Notes under the pieces: generated by a model
What the model saw: the letters and a program-made list of their open reading frames with translations, nothing else
Database searches by the model: none
What the model was told of the DNA's origin: nothing
Position numbers and translations under genes: made by a program
Origin: Helochares maculicollis
Taxonomy: Eukaryota; Arthropoda; Insecta; Coleoptera; Hydrophilidae
Length of the DNA: 45,604 bases
Reading direction: 5' to 3'
Assembly (NCBI GenBank): GCA_033557835.1
Contig: JAWQRO010000260.1
Location: forward strand, 1 to 45,604
Shown: one piece after another, positions 13,781-25,324 of the stretch
How the letters are laid out: each line of letters begins with the position of its first letter
Numbering within the stretch: the first letter of the stretch is position 1

Positions 13781-16700
13781 GTTGTGTAGCACCATTAAAT
13801 GTGTTAAATCAGTATAACATTCATCAAAAACTCGCTATTGAATAATAACTTGGCACAGCCATATTAGGCTCTCAATTATAAATGTCAACTTAGGTGAAGA
13901 CAGCTAAGTAGGCATAGAAGCATATTAAAAATATATATCTGAGAAGGATACAAATTAATTCTACGAAAAACTGTAAAAAACAATTATATAATCTACAGAT
14001 ATACATAAAATCAAAAGTTGTGCAGAAAATCAAGTTAATTTAAGGAAGTGCTACACCAAGATGTTTTGTAGAATAAATCTGCGAATTAAACAAAATTCAG
14101 CAGCAATACTCTTCAGAAAATTTCTCTTCTTACAATTAAAGTCAACGCACTTCAATAAAAGGTATGCCAATACATTAACAGTTTGTGAAAAAGACATATT
14201 TTACCTAATTAAGACCAAATCTTTCTACAGCATGCCAAAAAGAATAACGGAAACGCGTAATATGAACTAACACACACAAGCTGGGTGAGAGAACTCCTTA
14301 ATTAAAAACGTTAAATAAGCTTTCAAAACATAAATTATCAATATAAATAATATACGAAGCGAAGTGGTGATAATTAACCCCATCAAAGTCCGTCTCGCAT
14401 CTAGGAGCAACTCGTTTAATTCAATTGTTTCGCTCGGCAATTAAAAGCATCCACCTAAAGTTTTTGTATTTATAATAAGAGTCTGGAATTGTGTAAAAAT
14501 TATTAATTTTACTTCATTGAAATGTCTTGATCATAACTAAAAGGGAATTTTAGCACAATGTAAGAACAAAAATATTTGTTTATATGAAAAATTGTAAATC
14601 AATAGATAAAAACTTAGGATCATCTTCAGCATGTAGAGATAGAAGGCAATACTTTTTTTTCTTGGAAAAGCTAAGTATAAGCTTGTTTGAATGAAAACTC
14701 TTAATGTAAGACTATGCAGTGAGAATCAGACAAATTCTAAATTCTCATCATTTTTATTAATGATTGAAAGTCAAGAGCCTCAGTACTTTTCTTGGAACAA
14801 GCGATTTATACCTTAAATATGTTGACAGCAGTATTTTAAGTAGCTGATATATAATATTTAAAAACAAGTTCTAAGATTTTGATTTTATTTTTAAATATGG
14901 TTCCAATGTAACAAGGAAATATTATTGAAAGTTATTAATATTTCTGTGGAATTCAAAATGTAAAACAATTTGAAATAACATCCCAATTAAATGTGTAAAA
15001 TTATGTTAAAATATCTAGATAAAATACAAACAAAGTAAATCTGGATTTTCTAATTTACCTAAAAATACTTGTGGTGACAAACATTAAAACATCACCAAGT
15101 GATAAAGTTGGTGGATTCAAAACGTAAAGATCCGCCAAATTAGGCGGACATTGTACTTAATCAGAACTGCTTTTCTTCGCATTATTTTGCACATGCCAGA
15201 GAAAGACAGAAAAGAGTGTAATTGCAAAGTACAAGCTATACCATTGTTAAATATCTAAATGGAACTTGAATTAATCAATTAATTCCAAAACTTGATAAAC
15301 AATCTCATAGTTTTATAGAAGCAGACACATACGCAAATGCGTAAACAAGGCAAAAGTTGAAAATATCTAAACATTCCAAATGCAGTGGTATATGTCACTT
15401 AGTAAATTTAAAATCAAGTTATTGACCGATATCTCAAAATTACTACGTAGACGAAAAATGATGGTAAGCAAACGTTAAAAGCAACTCTACCAACGCGCAC
15501 GCCAATGCAGAGGTTTCTTAAGCAAATGACATCTTATTTTATGGTAAAGAACATACAAATTGCTATAGCTGACGCATTGTTTGGATAAGAAGGAGAACAT
15601 TGTGCTTGACTCCAACGATTTATTAGTGAAGTTTTATCAATAAAAAATTTATAGTTGTTTAGTTGCATATCTGGAGAAAATTATTATAGGAAACCTTCAA
15701 CGTCCAACATGCCCGCTTATCAACTAAATCGAGCAAAGAAAAAGAGCTATAGAGAAGTATTAGACCTTCAAATTTTGATTGAAGCGTATAAGTCCCGTCT
15801 GTATTACTAGTACAGTATCTGCAGTTGGCCGAAAAATAACTTAAAACAAGAAAATGGTAAGAAAATCCGCATTTTAAGGGGTTCTTTAGATATAAAAGCT
15901 TTACAGCACTAATATAGTTTCAAAAATTGGCTGCCAAACAACAGCAATTTTGTGTTATCGCTTCATCAACAAGTAGATAATTGCAAAATTTATATTTAAA
16001 ATATATGTTCTTTTTGCTTTATTGGACAAGAGAATTATTAATCAAGGTTTAGAGGGGGAACAAAATTAGACACAAGATGATGATGCCTGCAATTTACAGC
16101 TTCAATGAATAGAATCATTTGTATTTATAAGATCTAGAGAGTTTAAGCAAAATATACAAGCCCCTGCATAAAAGACTACCTACAAATAGATTTAGATTAT
16201 TTTCTTTGAAATTTTATAAAAACTGCACTGACTTATCTAAATGACATCGCCAAGAGATACAGTCTCGCCAAAACTTTAAAGCTAATCACAATGGCTAAGG
16301 ACGCAGGTCTACAATAAAGCGTTTGCATCCCAAAAAACTTACCTTGTACAGAAATAAGAGTTCGAAAATAGCTCTAAGGTTTGATTTTTATTGTTAATCT
16401 TCAAGAACACTTCCAATCAATCTTATTCATCTAAAAAGATTTTAAACGCCAAGAACCATAGAATGGTCTCAAAATAATATTTTCTCAATAGCATTATTTT
16501 AAATGACATTTTAAAAGCAAGAATAAATATAAGTCGGCATATTTATAAATAATCTTCCACTTATTATTATCAAGTATTAAAACTGCTCTAAAAAACACCA
16601 GGATAGGTAATGTAAAAATATGAGCTGGAATTGTTTACTCAAGACGTTTAAAATTAATTGATATAACTGCACTGCATACATAACTTAGATAAACATACTA

Positions 16701-16798
16701 AAATCTTTTTAGTATTTAATTAGCAAATGCTCAAAAGTGCAAACTTTTACTTTATTCTTTTTCTTTTAAGTTACCATGTTGTGTACTTCGCATTGCAG
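13781..16798. other. AT-rich non-coding DNA, no gene recognised
   Basis: Only one short open frame (69 codons at 14061-14270 on the plus strand) is present, and its composition looks like AT-rich chance sequence. A 6-bp inverted repeat, TCCGCC/GGCGGA, lies near 15131-15148. The region 15.5-16.4 kb was read for Tc1 and mariner transposase motifs in all frames and none was found. Confidence 0.7.
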
Positions 16799-16861
16799 AG
16801 CGTGGACAATAGATCGTAATAGAGTGTTAGTGTAAATGTTCTTCTAAATATAGAACTATCG
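16799..16861 (+). other. Possible non-coding exon (speculative)
   Basis: A pyrimidine-rich tract ending TTGCAG at 16793-16798 looks like a splice acceptor, and GTAAGTATG beginning at 16862 is close to the ideal donor consensus. The 63-base segment between them has stop codons in all three forward frames, so if it is an exon it belongs to an untranslated region or a long non-coding RNA. There is no transcript evidence, and such acceptor-donor pairs also arise by chance. Confidence 0.2.
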
Positions 16862-16943
16862 GTAAGTATGTTTTATGTCATTACTTTTATTTATATTTCA
16901 ACATATCGTTAAAGTTACTGTTTCAAAAACTTCGAACTCAATG

Positions 16944-17082
16944 ATCGCGGTTGCAGGCCACTACCATCGAAGTCTTAGCCGCGATTTAAGCTCCTGCAGC
17001 TGCTGTTTGCTCACTTGAACATTTGAATGCATGGGAGTGAGCCGCTTAATGCACTTATCTCTTATTTAAGAGAGGCATTAAG
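16944..17082. repeat. Two adjacent inverted repeats in a GC-richer block
   Basis: The first pairs ATCGCGG (16944-16950) with CCGCGAT (16979-16985) across 28 bases. The second is tighter: CTTAATGC (17045-17052) pairs with GCATTAAG (17075-17082), and inside it TCTCTT (17058-17063) pairs with AAGAGA (17068-17073) around a 4-base loop. The second hairpin has an asymmetric internal loop, with 5 bases on one side and 1 on the other. Both lie just downstream of the possible non-coding exon ending at 16861. Function is unknown. Confidence 0.5.
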
Positions 17083-20000
17083 TACTAGGTTGTCTACAAG
17101 GACTTTAGTAGTTATCTACCATGTAAATAACCGTCCCCAGCGCATATTAGTTGCATACAAGTAGATATTAGTTGTCCGCAAAGATAAGTAGGTAAACATT
17201 AAATATAATGGTATCAGAACCACAGCTTATTTAACAAGTCTAATTATTCTCTTAAAAAATAAATATAGTTTTGTAAAAAGGGCTTACTTAAAGTTTTAAT
17301 TTATCTATATATTTAAAACATGATAATTTGTAAGATTTTAAGATATTTCTTGTAAAATACGCTTACTTTCCTCAGTGCTTCTACGATTGTAATATTCCAG
17401 CTTGCAACAATTTTCTGCTTGTAATTACATCAAGAAACTAAAATAGATATTCATCGAAATTCACTTTAACCTAGCATAGTTCTAATTAACAAGGCACGAC
17501 CGAGGCATGTTTGCGTTTTAATTTGCACTTAATTTGAATTTATTAAATTCATCGGGGGCACCCGTGAAGTTCGTGCGTGGTTTGGGCGATGCGTAAACAG
17601 ACACAAACGACAAATTTGCGAACTTGTTGTGCAAGTTAAATCGAATTCTGGAAATATTAAGGAGAGCCTATGGGGAAACTCCACCCACTAACTACAATAT
17701 TACTGTCAAATACAGTAGGGGCATTTTCAGAATACACATAAGCGCGGTCGGCGTCAGGAACATCCAGTAGGCCATTCCGAAACGCAGGCTGTTGCCAGAC
17801 CTTCTGCCGCGCGCTTTTACATATATTAGCATTTCTCCCAGTTCGCTGCTTGTTGCCAAATTTACTCCAGAGTATCAACACATGATGGCATAGGGTATTC
17901 TATTACCTTCGTTATTAATATGCCTTTGCGAGCACTTATTCGATTAGGGGATGCATTGTCACCATAATGTGTGCATTGGGGATGGTTATACCATGGAGAA
18001 CAATGAGTATGGCGGAGCGATGCGCCGATGGATATTAGTTGAAGATTTACTAATATTCGATAGGGTATGTGGGGCATATTAAGCTCAGAGGCTTTGAATC
18101 GGAGAACGGAGCGGAAGAGATGTCGATCGTTAAAATAATGGGATTGTTATGGTTATGCTTACCAGGTTGCATATTAGATATGAATCGATGGGTTAGTTAC
18201 GTTTTGATAACAAGATTAATTGTTTTCATTTAAACGTCTAGTACAGGAAGAGCTAATTATTCATTAACTTAAATCAATGAGCTTAAGCTAAATAATTTCA
18301 GGTCGAATATGTAATAACATATCATCAACGCAAAACTATCGTATACAAGAATTATAAGTAACGAAACTTAGTTATGTATTGCATTCTAATTTTTGGTAGA
18401 ATGTGACATTACACAAAATTCATAATGCTTTTGTAATGATTCTTCATGTTGTAATGAGATATAGCAAGAAAACTACGAAAATCGATAAAATAAAAGCATG
18501 CCAACAAGCACCAGAAAAAGATAATGTCAAACGATATGGTCAATAGAAACGCGGAATAAAGGCAGGTAGAAAGAATAATCAGGAATAGAGATGCATGGAA
18601 AAATGTATAGCCAAAATACGCTTACAAAGTTTAGGATTAAATAAGTGCATTTTGTTCTCCATAATTGATCCATACAATAAGTCAAATAATTTCTGCACTA
18701 TTTTTTTGTATACAAAAATCATAAGTAAATGATCATAATAAACTATAATTTGTCTGGTGGCGCAGGCAATGCCAGACACTGAAACTAACACTAGGCTTAC
18801 AACGTATCATTGGCACTGCGAGGCATCCGAGGCGCAAGCATAAACTTTTTGCTTAACAGCATCCCTAAAATAACCGGTTTAGTCCTAAAATATTTGCATA
18901 GTACGTCGCGTGTGGAAAGGCAGCGCTATAAAAAAATTAAAAATATACGAAAGTCCTTAGATTATTCAACGTTTTTAGCTCTCCTGAATATGTAGGGCAT
19001 TTATCTTGAGCTTCCTGTTTGTCAGCTTTATGTCCAAACTAATGGGGGTCACACTTTCAAATTTTCAACGTCCCCATGCTTAAAACTGGTTCTTATTCAA
19101 GCCGCGTTCCGAGCCCTGTCTTTATCAGAGAAGGGCACGAAGGTATGACGGGTGATTTCCATAAATAATAGGAGTGATACCGCATCTCAGTTTGCGTCCC
19201 AGGGATGAATTGCAACGTCAGGGACATCTTGTAAAATCAAGAATTATACGACATTATTTAAGAAGGAGGAAATTGCCATTCACGTACTTGAAGAACGATG
19301 ATATTTGTTTAATTTCTTATGCACGTTTGGATTAAGTTACTCCAATTTTCTTCAAAACGAGTCCTTAACATATCGGATTAATTTATTTTCATCTTGCTAC
19401 TCAAGTTGATATATCATATTAGCAATTCAACTCTACCACGACGTGGAGCGTTGAAATATTTCACAAATTTATACTAATGCAACATATTTATGATACGTTT
19501 TACGTAAATTTTGATATTTATTGAAAATTGCACGATAAATATAATAAATTAAATATAACTTCTGTAAATCATTTGGTTAAATATGGAATGCAAATATTTT
19601 TCCTGCACTAATTTTCGCATTTTGACCACACAAAAAATATTTATTTGAAAACCGAGTCTCGAATGCATTATTTAGGGGAATAATATTATCAAATATAAAA
19701 AGGCACATACTAGCTGGTATATCACATACATCATAAATATCACACATGTTCCTATATTTCACTCTGATGTAAGATATTCCCGTATTCGTGTTGCTTTTTG
19801 TTACAGAGTGCCTGATATGTGTTCGTCTCGTTTTATTGTGGTAATTTGTTTTTGTTTCCTCGTGTTCTCTTTTTATTTATAGGCCCATTTCATTTACATA
19901 AGGTTTAGTACGAATTGGCGAGAAAATTACTCTTTCACAAAAGAGCGCATGTCAGCTGGGCGACAATAAAAATAAATCAAACAATGTCTAACATTTATAT

Positions 20001-21663
20001 GGCACGTCGTGAAAATTGTACCACTGGGTGTTGGAGCACGTATATAAAACACAGTATTTTTAGTGCATGCTTTTACTACACCTCCATGTATATTACCTTA
20101 TTTAATAAAGTTTCTTCTTATGTGCAGGGCTAGTGCCATGTAAAGTTTTTACTACTTTTTAAAACTTACTAATAAAAATATACTTGTAGACCTTTTAAAT
20201 TAGATACTTTTTGCATTCTGCTCGAAAAATTTATGGCAAAGTCATATTAATTAAAACTAAATAGGTATTCTAATTAGAGGTGTGAAAAAACTGCTCTTTG
20301 TTGTCGCTTTCCTATGTAATTATACAACTTAAGCGAAACAGCGAGCTTGTACCTAATTAAAAGAAGCCTGTGCACTTTTTACAAAGTAGCTGAATTTAGT
20401 TTTAGAGTTTGTACATTTACGGAAATACTGAGGAAAATTAATGTAATAAATTAAATACTTTTTCTCTCAACTCAAAAACTTTACTCAAGTAATTTACGGT
20501 ATGTATACTTAATTAAACTTGAACATTTTTGTAATTCCTTATAAGATTAGAAAAATTTACGCGCAGCTGCTATTTGCTAAAGGGAAGAATTTTTGATTCT
20601 GTGGAGCCTTAAGCCTCTAGGAATTTTACGAATATTAAAAGCCAATAAGGGAAGGATCAATTTTTATAATTAACCACTGATGTAGCCGTGACATTTGTTA
20701 AAGCCTCGCTCAATCGCTACAAGGCTCTTTCAAGTTAATACAACCCCATCTCCTGTTAAATGGGGATGCTTGCGACTGTCAGCCGCATACCAACATCGCT
20801 ACTCCAAGCCGGAATCCCGGAAACCTCATGCTGCGGCCGGACCCAAGCCTACTACGATTAACTGCAATATGAGCGTCTGTGTTTTGTAGCTTAATGAACT
20901 GTTGTTGATATAATCCATCCGAAGAACAGAAGATATTGTCCTGCAGCTGTTTGTTTCAGTTGGCAAAAAAGTTTAAACGAATAAGGCTTTCTCTCATTAA
21001 CCTACTTAGCTTTAAGCTTCCCGTTTCCTGGTCCAGCTAAAATACAAACACGACGTCCTGTTGGCTGCAAAAATTACGTTTCTCGCTCCGACAAACAAAG
21101 AGGTTTTTTGGTGCGACGTTTTGTAATCCTTTTACCAAGTTTAGGTATCACTGCAAGCTAGTTCGGCAAATTACGTTGCTGTGATTTTGCACCTAAAATC
21201 GTTACTGCTTCTCTTGCCGCATTACTTTAACGTTGCAATAATTGCTTTAGACAAAATGTTTGCCATCTTTATAATCAGCTTTTCCTTAGCTTGTATTTTT
21301 GAAATGTCAACTCACATTTATATAAATAATTCATTCGATATAATTTTTCTTACTTGGTTTAAGCATATTCCTTTTTGCTTACCTATTGTTAACTGACAAA
21401 GAAATATATTGTAGCTTCTTCTTCAATTTTCATAACACTTAGTAACTAGTACTATCTACCTGAAGCTCTCTAAAGATTGTTTTGAATTTCCATGCCTCTT
21501 GCTTAGAATCATTATTACTTTTGACGTAAATAAATACAAACATAAAATGCCATTGCATATGCAACTACTTTTCTGATAATTTGATTGAGTTTATAAAATC
21601 ATTAATAAAAAGAGAGTAAATATAATTTGCATATTAGTCATTGAGCCGTTGAAAAAGTTAACA
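17083..21663. other. Non-coding DNA with several GC-richer blocks
   Basis: GC-richer blocks occur at about 17.5-18.1, 18.8-19.2 and 20.6-21.1 kb. The first contains a 74-codon minus-strand frame (17657-17881) whose middle looks more protein-like than most frames here. The last contains a 64-codon plus-strand frame (20695-20889) rich in Pro, Ser and Lys. Neither has recognisable motifs, a convincing start or flanking splice sites. The intervening sequence is plain and AT-rich. Confidence 0.65.
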
Positions 21664-21768
21664 TTGATAGACACTAGCAAGCTGAAACGTCCTGATAATA
21701 GGAAAAAATCATTCACAAATTGGCTTTCCATTCTCTACGTTTCACCCAACTTTGTCTATCAACATCGA
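21664..21768. ncRNA. Hairpin resembling a miRNA precursor (speculative)
   Basis: The two arms of this ~105-base segment are imperfectly complementary over about 45 bases. GATAGACA near 21665-21672 pairs with TGTCTATC at 21753-21760. TGAAACGT at 21683-21690 pairs with ACGTTTCA at 21737-21744. Weaker pairing continues toward a loop at about 21705-21725. Two paired blocks separated by a mismatched stretch in nearly the same register on both arms is typical of animal pre-miRNAs. The arms do not match any conserved arthropod miRNA I can recall. A diverged miniature transposon would look similar. Strand is undetermined. Confidence 0.25.
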
Positions 21769-24609
21769 TTTGCATAATATAGGAACGTTAAATTGTCACA
21801 CCCCGTTAATTGAATCAGTCTGCATTACAGAGCTCATATCACAATTATTAGTGTTGATGCGGTGTTAATATTCATGTAATGTAAATTCCTATTAGATATA
21901 TACACATTTCAATCAGAGTCTGACATTAGATAATATAGCAATAAGTCTGTTTTGCTAAATTGTTTCTCGCTTTGTGTCCACGTATTCTTTACTGGAAACA
22001 TTATAGTTCTATTGTTGCCATTGTAATAACTTTGCCTATACGTGAGTAATAATAGAATAATTTGTAAGGATTGTCTATATTAAAATTGTCGTTATCATAT
22101 GCATTTTCTTGTAGTTGTTATATTGATTTTTAATTAGTTTAAACCAAACATCAAAACGATGTAGACTATTTTTGTTCCTTTAGGCAATGGCAGCCTTGAA
22201 CATTAAAAAGGTATTGTTAAATTATATGCCGCATAAAATGTATATGAAAGTGCTGTAAACATTTGTTTTTCATAAAATATGTGCTTTAATATACTGAATG
22301 TAAAAACTTCACTATCATACAAAAATTCTACCTTTTTAGGATGCCAAAGAGATAAATATAACACATGGTTTTAAATCAACGTGATCATATATAGAAAAAT
22401 AATTAAACCATTTCAAAATATCCAATATTTTATGAAGTTTACAACTGATTACTGATAATTGTACTGGAAGGGTTTAATTTTGAACTAATATTCTATATTA
22501 AATTGTTCATATTTTCTATTTATGTTTTTGTGGCTATTTACATTCAAAAGAGTAATTGCCTATAGTTTTTTCGCAAAATATATATCTGTTCATAAAATAT
22601 ATATTTAATTCTAAACTTTTTTCAATTAAATTCGGAATGCAGTTTGTTGAGGGATTATAATGAATAATTGTTAGATGGCATATATTACAGTCAAATTAAC
22701 CTATCTTTTGTATGGTTTAAGAAGCTCTATATAACACTAATTAGGTTTAGTGGTCATATTATCATATACATCTTCAAAATTTTATTCATATTATTCGGTT
22801 TTCCATATTAATAATTTGTAAGTCTGCTTTTACTAAAATTTGTTTAATTGCTTTTGATGCTGCCTTTGGTGCCTCAATTCTGTTAGTGCTACTATGTTTA
22901 AAGATTTTAATATTAACAAATATTTTGACAAGTTTTCTTTATGTTCACTTTTATACGTATTAGCATAAATAATCATTAAGTGCTCAATTTTCTTGTAATT
23001 AATTTCGTAATTTGAATAAATGCAACCATTAAATAGTTTTATTAGAAGAATAATTCCATAAATGTCTCAACATTGTAATACAAATTCTAATAAATTTTGG
23101 AATTTGAAGCTGAATAACTCATTAATATTAAGCCTTTACTTTTTTCTCGGCAATTGTGTTTCAAATACAATTCAATTTTGTCAAATGAAAACGCTTATTC
23201 AATCTTATTGTATAATGAAATTGAACGGTACATGGCTAAATGAATTGGATGAACTCATTTAAGTAGTTAAACACTAACACAAAACAGTAGTGGTAGTAAA
23301 CATTATTTTTATTCGGATTGATCTTTTACGAGAAGGAAACTTCTGGCATAAAGAATTGACTCATGACTACCTTATATAATTTTTTTAAAAAATAAATTGC
23401 CCCTAACACAAGCTAACTTATTTATCAATACACAACAGATAACTGTTTCTACTTTCACGTAACAGAAAATGATATGAAATATACTGACAGCATTCGCGCT
23501 ACTAGAACAAAGAAAATCCTAGCACTAACTTTCCTTTACATTTCTAGTTTAACCGAGTCAAAAGACTATAGCTCACGTGCAAGCAATAAATACCTAACAT
23601 TTGTTTGCTTAAAATTTTCGAATTATATTTATGAACTGGGTAAATATTTTATACAGCACAGTATCGTAATAGTTCAAAGAACGTTGCCTACAGGCTTACA
23701 AATTATGACCAATTAACAAAACTAACATATCAAACAATCATATTGAATATACTCATTTGAGTATTGCTGTCTCTCTTCTTTTACAAGAGACATCGTGTTT
23801 TAACTTCGGCATAGCAAACTGGTCATTGTTAATTACCCTAGTTCAAATACATGACAATTATATAATTATATATAAATATACTGTGTTTTAATTAAATTTT
23901 ACAATGTTCATATTGATTTTCAAAGGAATGATAAACAACATTTGCTTTTAAAATATATTACAAATTGTGTGTTATAATTTACGTTACTTGATTAGCTTCC
24001 CGTTATATATGTGATCTCGATAAAAGTAAATTTATATAAATTGATAAAATAGTAGAGTGTATGAAGGGTTTGTCACAAATCGATGTACTTACCAGGAACA
24101 ATACTACCAAAAAATCAGTCAGTCAGTTCGAGACTATCTTATTTTGAAACAGCAACAAGATATGTATCTTCAAAGATTTCTTTACTAATCCTAACTTGTA
24201 ATGATACAACACTTTTGAAAAGGATTAATAATAGTTATTGGAGTAAACTTGATTTTTAGATTTAAAGAAAACAATCAAATTAAATATACAATTCCATTAA
24301 GACATAATGAAACAAAAACTAATAAACTGTACCAAAAATAACTAAATTTACATATATCGAGTACCTTTGTAGCCATCCTTAACAACAAAAGACAAGCCAA
24401 ATTTAACAGATTTGATAATCTTTTCTATAGAATAGATACCCTAACGAATAAAAGGAAAATAATCAGAAAGGACAATGAACATCATCTAAGCCAACAACAT
24501 ATCATACAAAACGCCGAGAAATACATTTCATGATCAATGAACCATTTTATCCAATACCAATAACACTAAACAGTAGGATGAAATTCAATTTGTAAGACAA
24601 ACTGCATTG
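21769..24609. other. AT-rich non-coding DNA, no gene recognised
   Basis: This is among the most AT-rich parts of the window. Open frames of 60-80 codons are Asn/Lys/Ile/Tyr-rich, as expected from base composition. The last 500 bases were searched for the 5' terminal repeat and N-terminus of the adjoining mariner element, and neither could be identified. Confidence 0.7.
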
Positions 24610-24621
24610 ACTGTACAAAAG

Positions 24622-25268
24622 GTTGTACTTCTGTAAAGGTAAGAAATTGACATACCAAATATCACAGGTCCCGCAAAATGCGCCTACAGAAGAAACCACA
24701 ACCTGTGTTAGTATGACCGTTGATTAAAACTGCGCGAGCTAGCAGATATGGTAGGAATTTCAAAACATGCATATTGACTAAAAATCTGGACAGGTGAAAG
24801 CTTTGCACAAGATGGGTGCCACAATAGCTCAAAATAGAACAAAACGGCGTCATGAAGATGTACCAATCAGAGTAATGAAGCCAAGTTTTTGGCTCAATCT
24901 ATTGCAACGTTTTAGAGATAAAATACAAAAAAAACAGCATTTGGCGAATAAAAAATTTTATTTCATCAAGACAATCCTCCTGCTCACACATCCGCTATCG
25001 CGGTAGCCAGAATCAATGAATTAACGTTTAAATAACTTGCTGTCGTACTCTATTTGCCAAATTTAGCCAGCTTTGCTAAAAACTACTTCTTCTGATCTTG
25101 AAAAAATTGGCTCGGTGGTAAAGATTTGTCAAAAATGAAAAAGTGAAACCTGCGATTGATGGCTATTTTGAGACGCTCGACGGTTCTGACAATGAACAGG
25201 CCATAAAAGCTATTGAACACCTCTGAAAAAAGTGTGTTAAGCCGAAAAATGATTATGTTGAGAAGTAA
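24622..25268 (+). pseudogene. mariner transposase pseudogene
   Basis: Mariner transposases cut and paste their element using an N-terminal paired helix-turn-helix domain and a DD34D catalytic domain. Readable pieces, across shifting frames, are a possible linker (GCTSVK, about 24622); the second helix-turn-helix (LRELADMVGISKHA, 24730-24771); the hinge KLCTRWVPQ (24798-24824, normally RWVP); and the catalytic block LFHQDNPPAHTSA, with its Asp codon at 24970-24972. Next come a decayed version of the usual PYSPDLAPSDY block, WLGGK, and the C-terminus YFETLDGS to DYVEK (25143-25265). The first catalytic Asp region (normally DETW) is missing, because the hinge runs within about 80 bases into the segment before HQDN. 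There are at least six in-frame stops or frame changes, so it cannot encode an active enzyme. Confidence 0.88.
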
Positions 25269-25296
25269 AAATATTTTTTACCAATTTTTTTATTAA

Positions 25297-25322
25297 GTTA
25301 GGTACTTTTGGGACCACCCTTG
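25297..25322 (+). repeat. mariner 3' terminal inverted repeat
   Basis: The sequence TAGGTACTTTTGGGACCA followed by CCCTTG directly precedes TA at 25323-25324. Its position about 30 bases after the transposase stop codon and its end at a TA dinucleotide fit a mariner 3' terminal repeat. The partner repeat at the 5' end, expected to read TACAAGGGTGG on this strand, was not found upstream. Confidence 0.75.
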
Positions 25323-25324
25323 TA

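Larger units (their letters stand above)
24610..25324 (+). mobile_element. Degenerate mariner transposon, internally deleted
   Basis: This is a dead Tc1/mariner-superfamily element. The 3' half is clear: broken transposase, a stop at the family-typical C-terminus (DYVEK, then TAA at 25266-25268), an AT-rich spacer, and a 3' terminal repeat ending at a TA dinucleotide (25323-25324), as expected for TA target-site insertion. The 5' boundary at about 24610 is only where similarity to the transposase becomes readable; no 5' terminal repeat was found, so the 5' end is probably truncated. At about 715 bp it is well short of the usual ~1.3 kb. The sequence style suggests the irritans-like group, but that assignment is from memory. 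Confidence 0.88.

Noticed and set aside
16210..16350. Stretch suspected of being a Tc1 transposase remnant
   Set aside because: No helix-turn-helix or DDE motif could be read in any frame.
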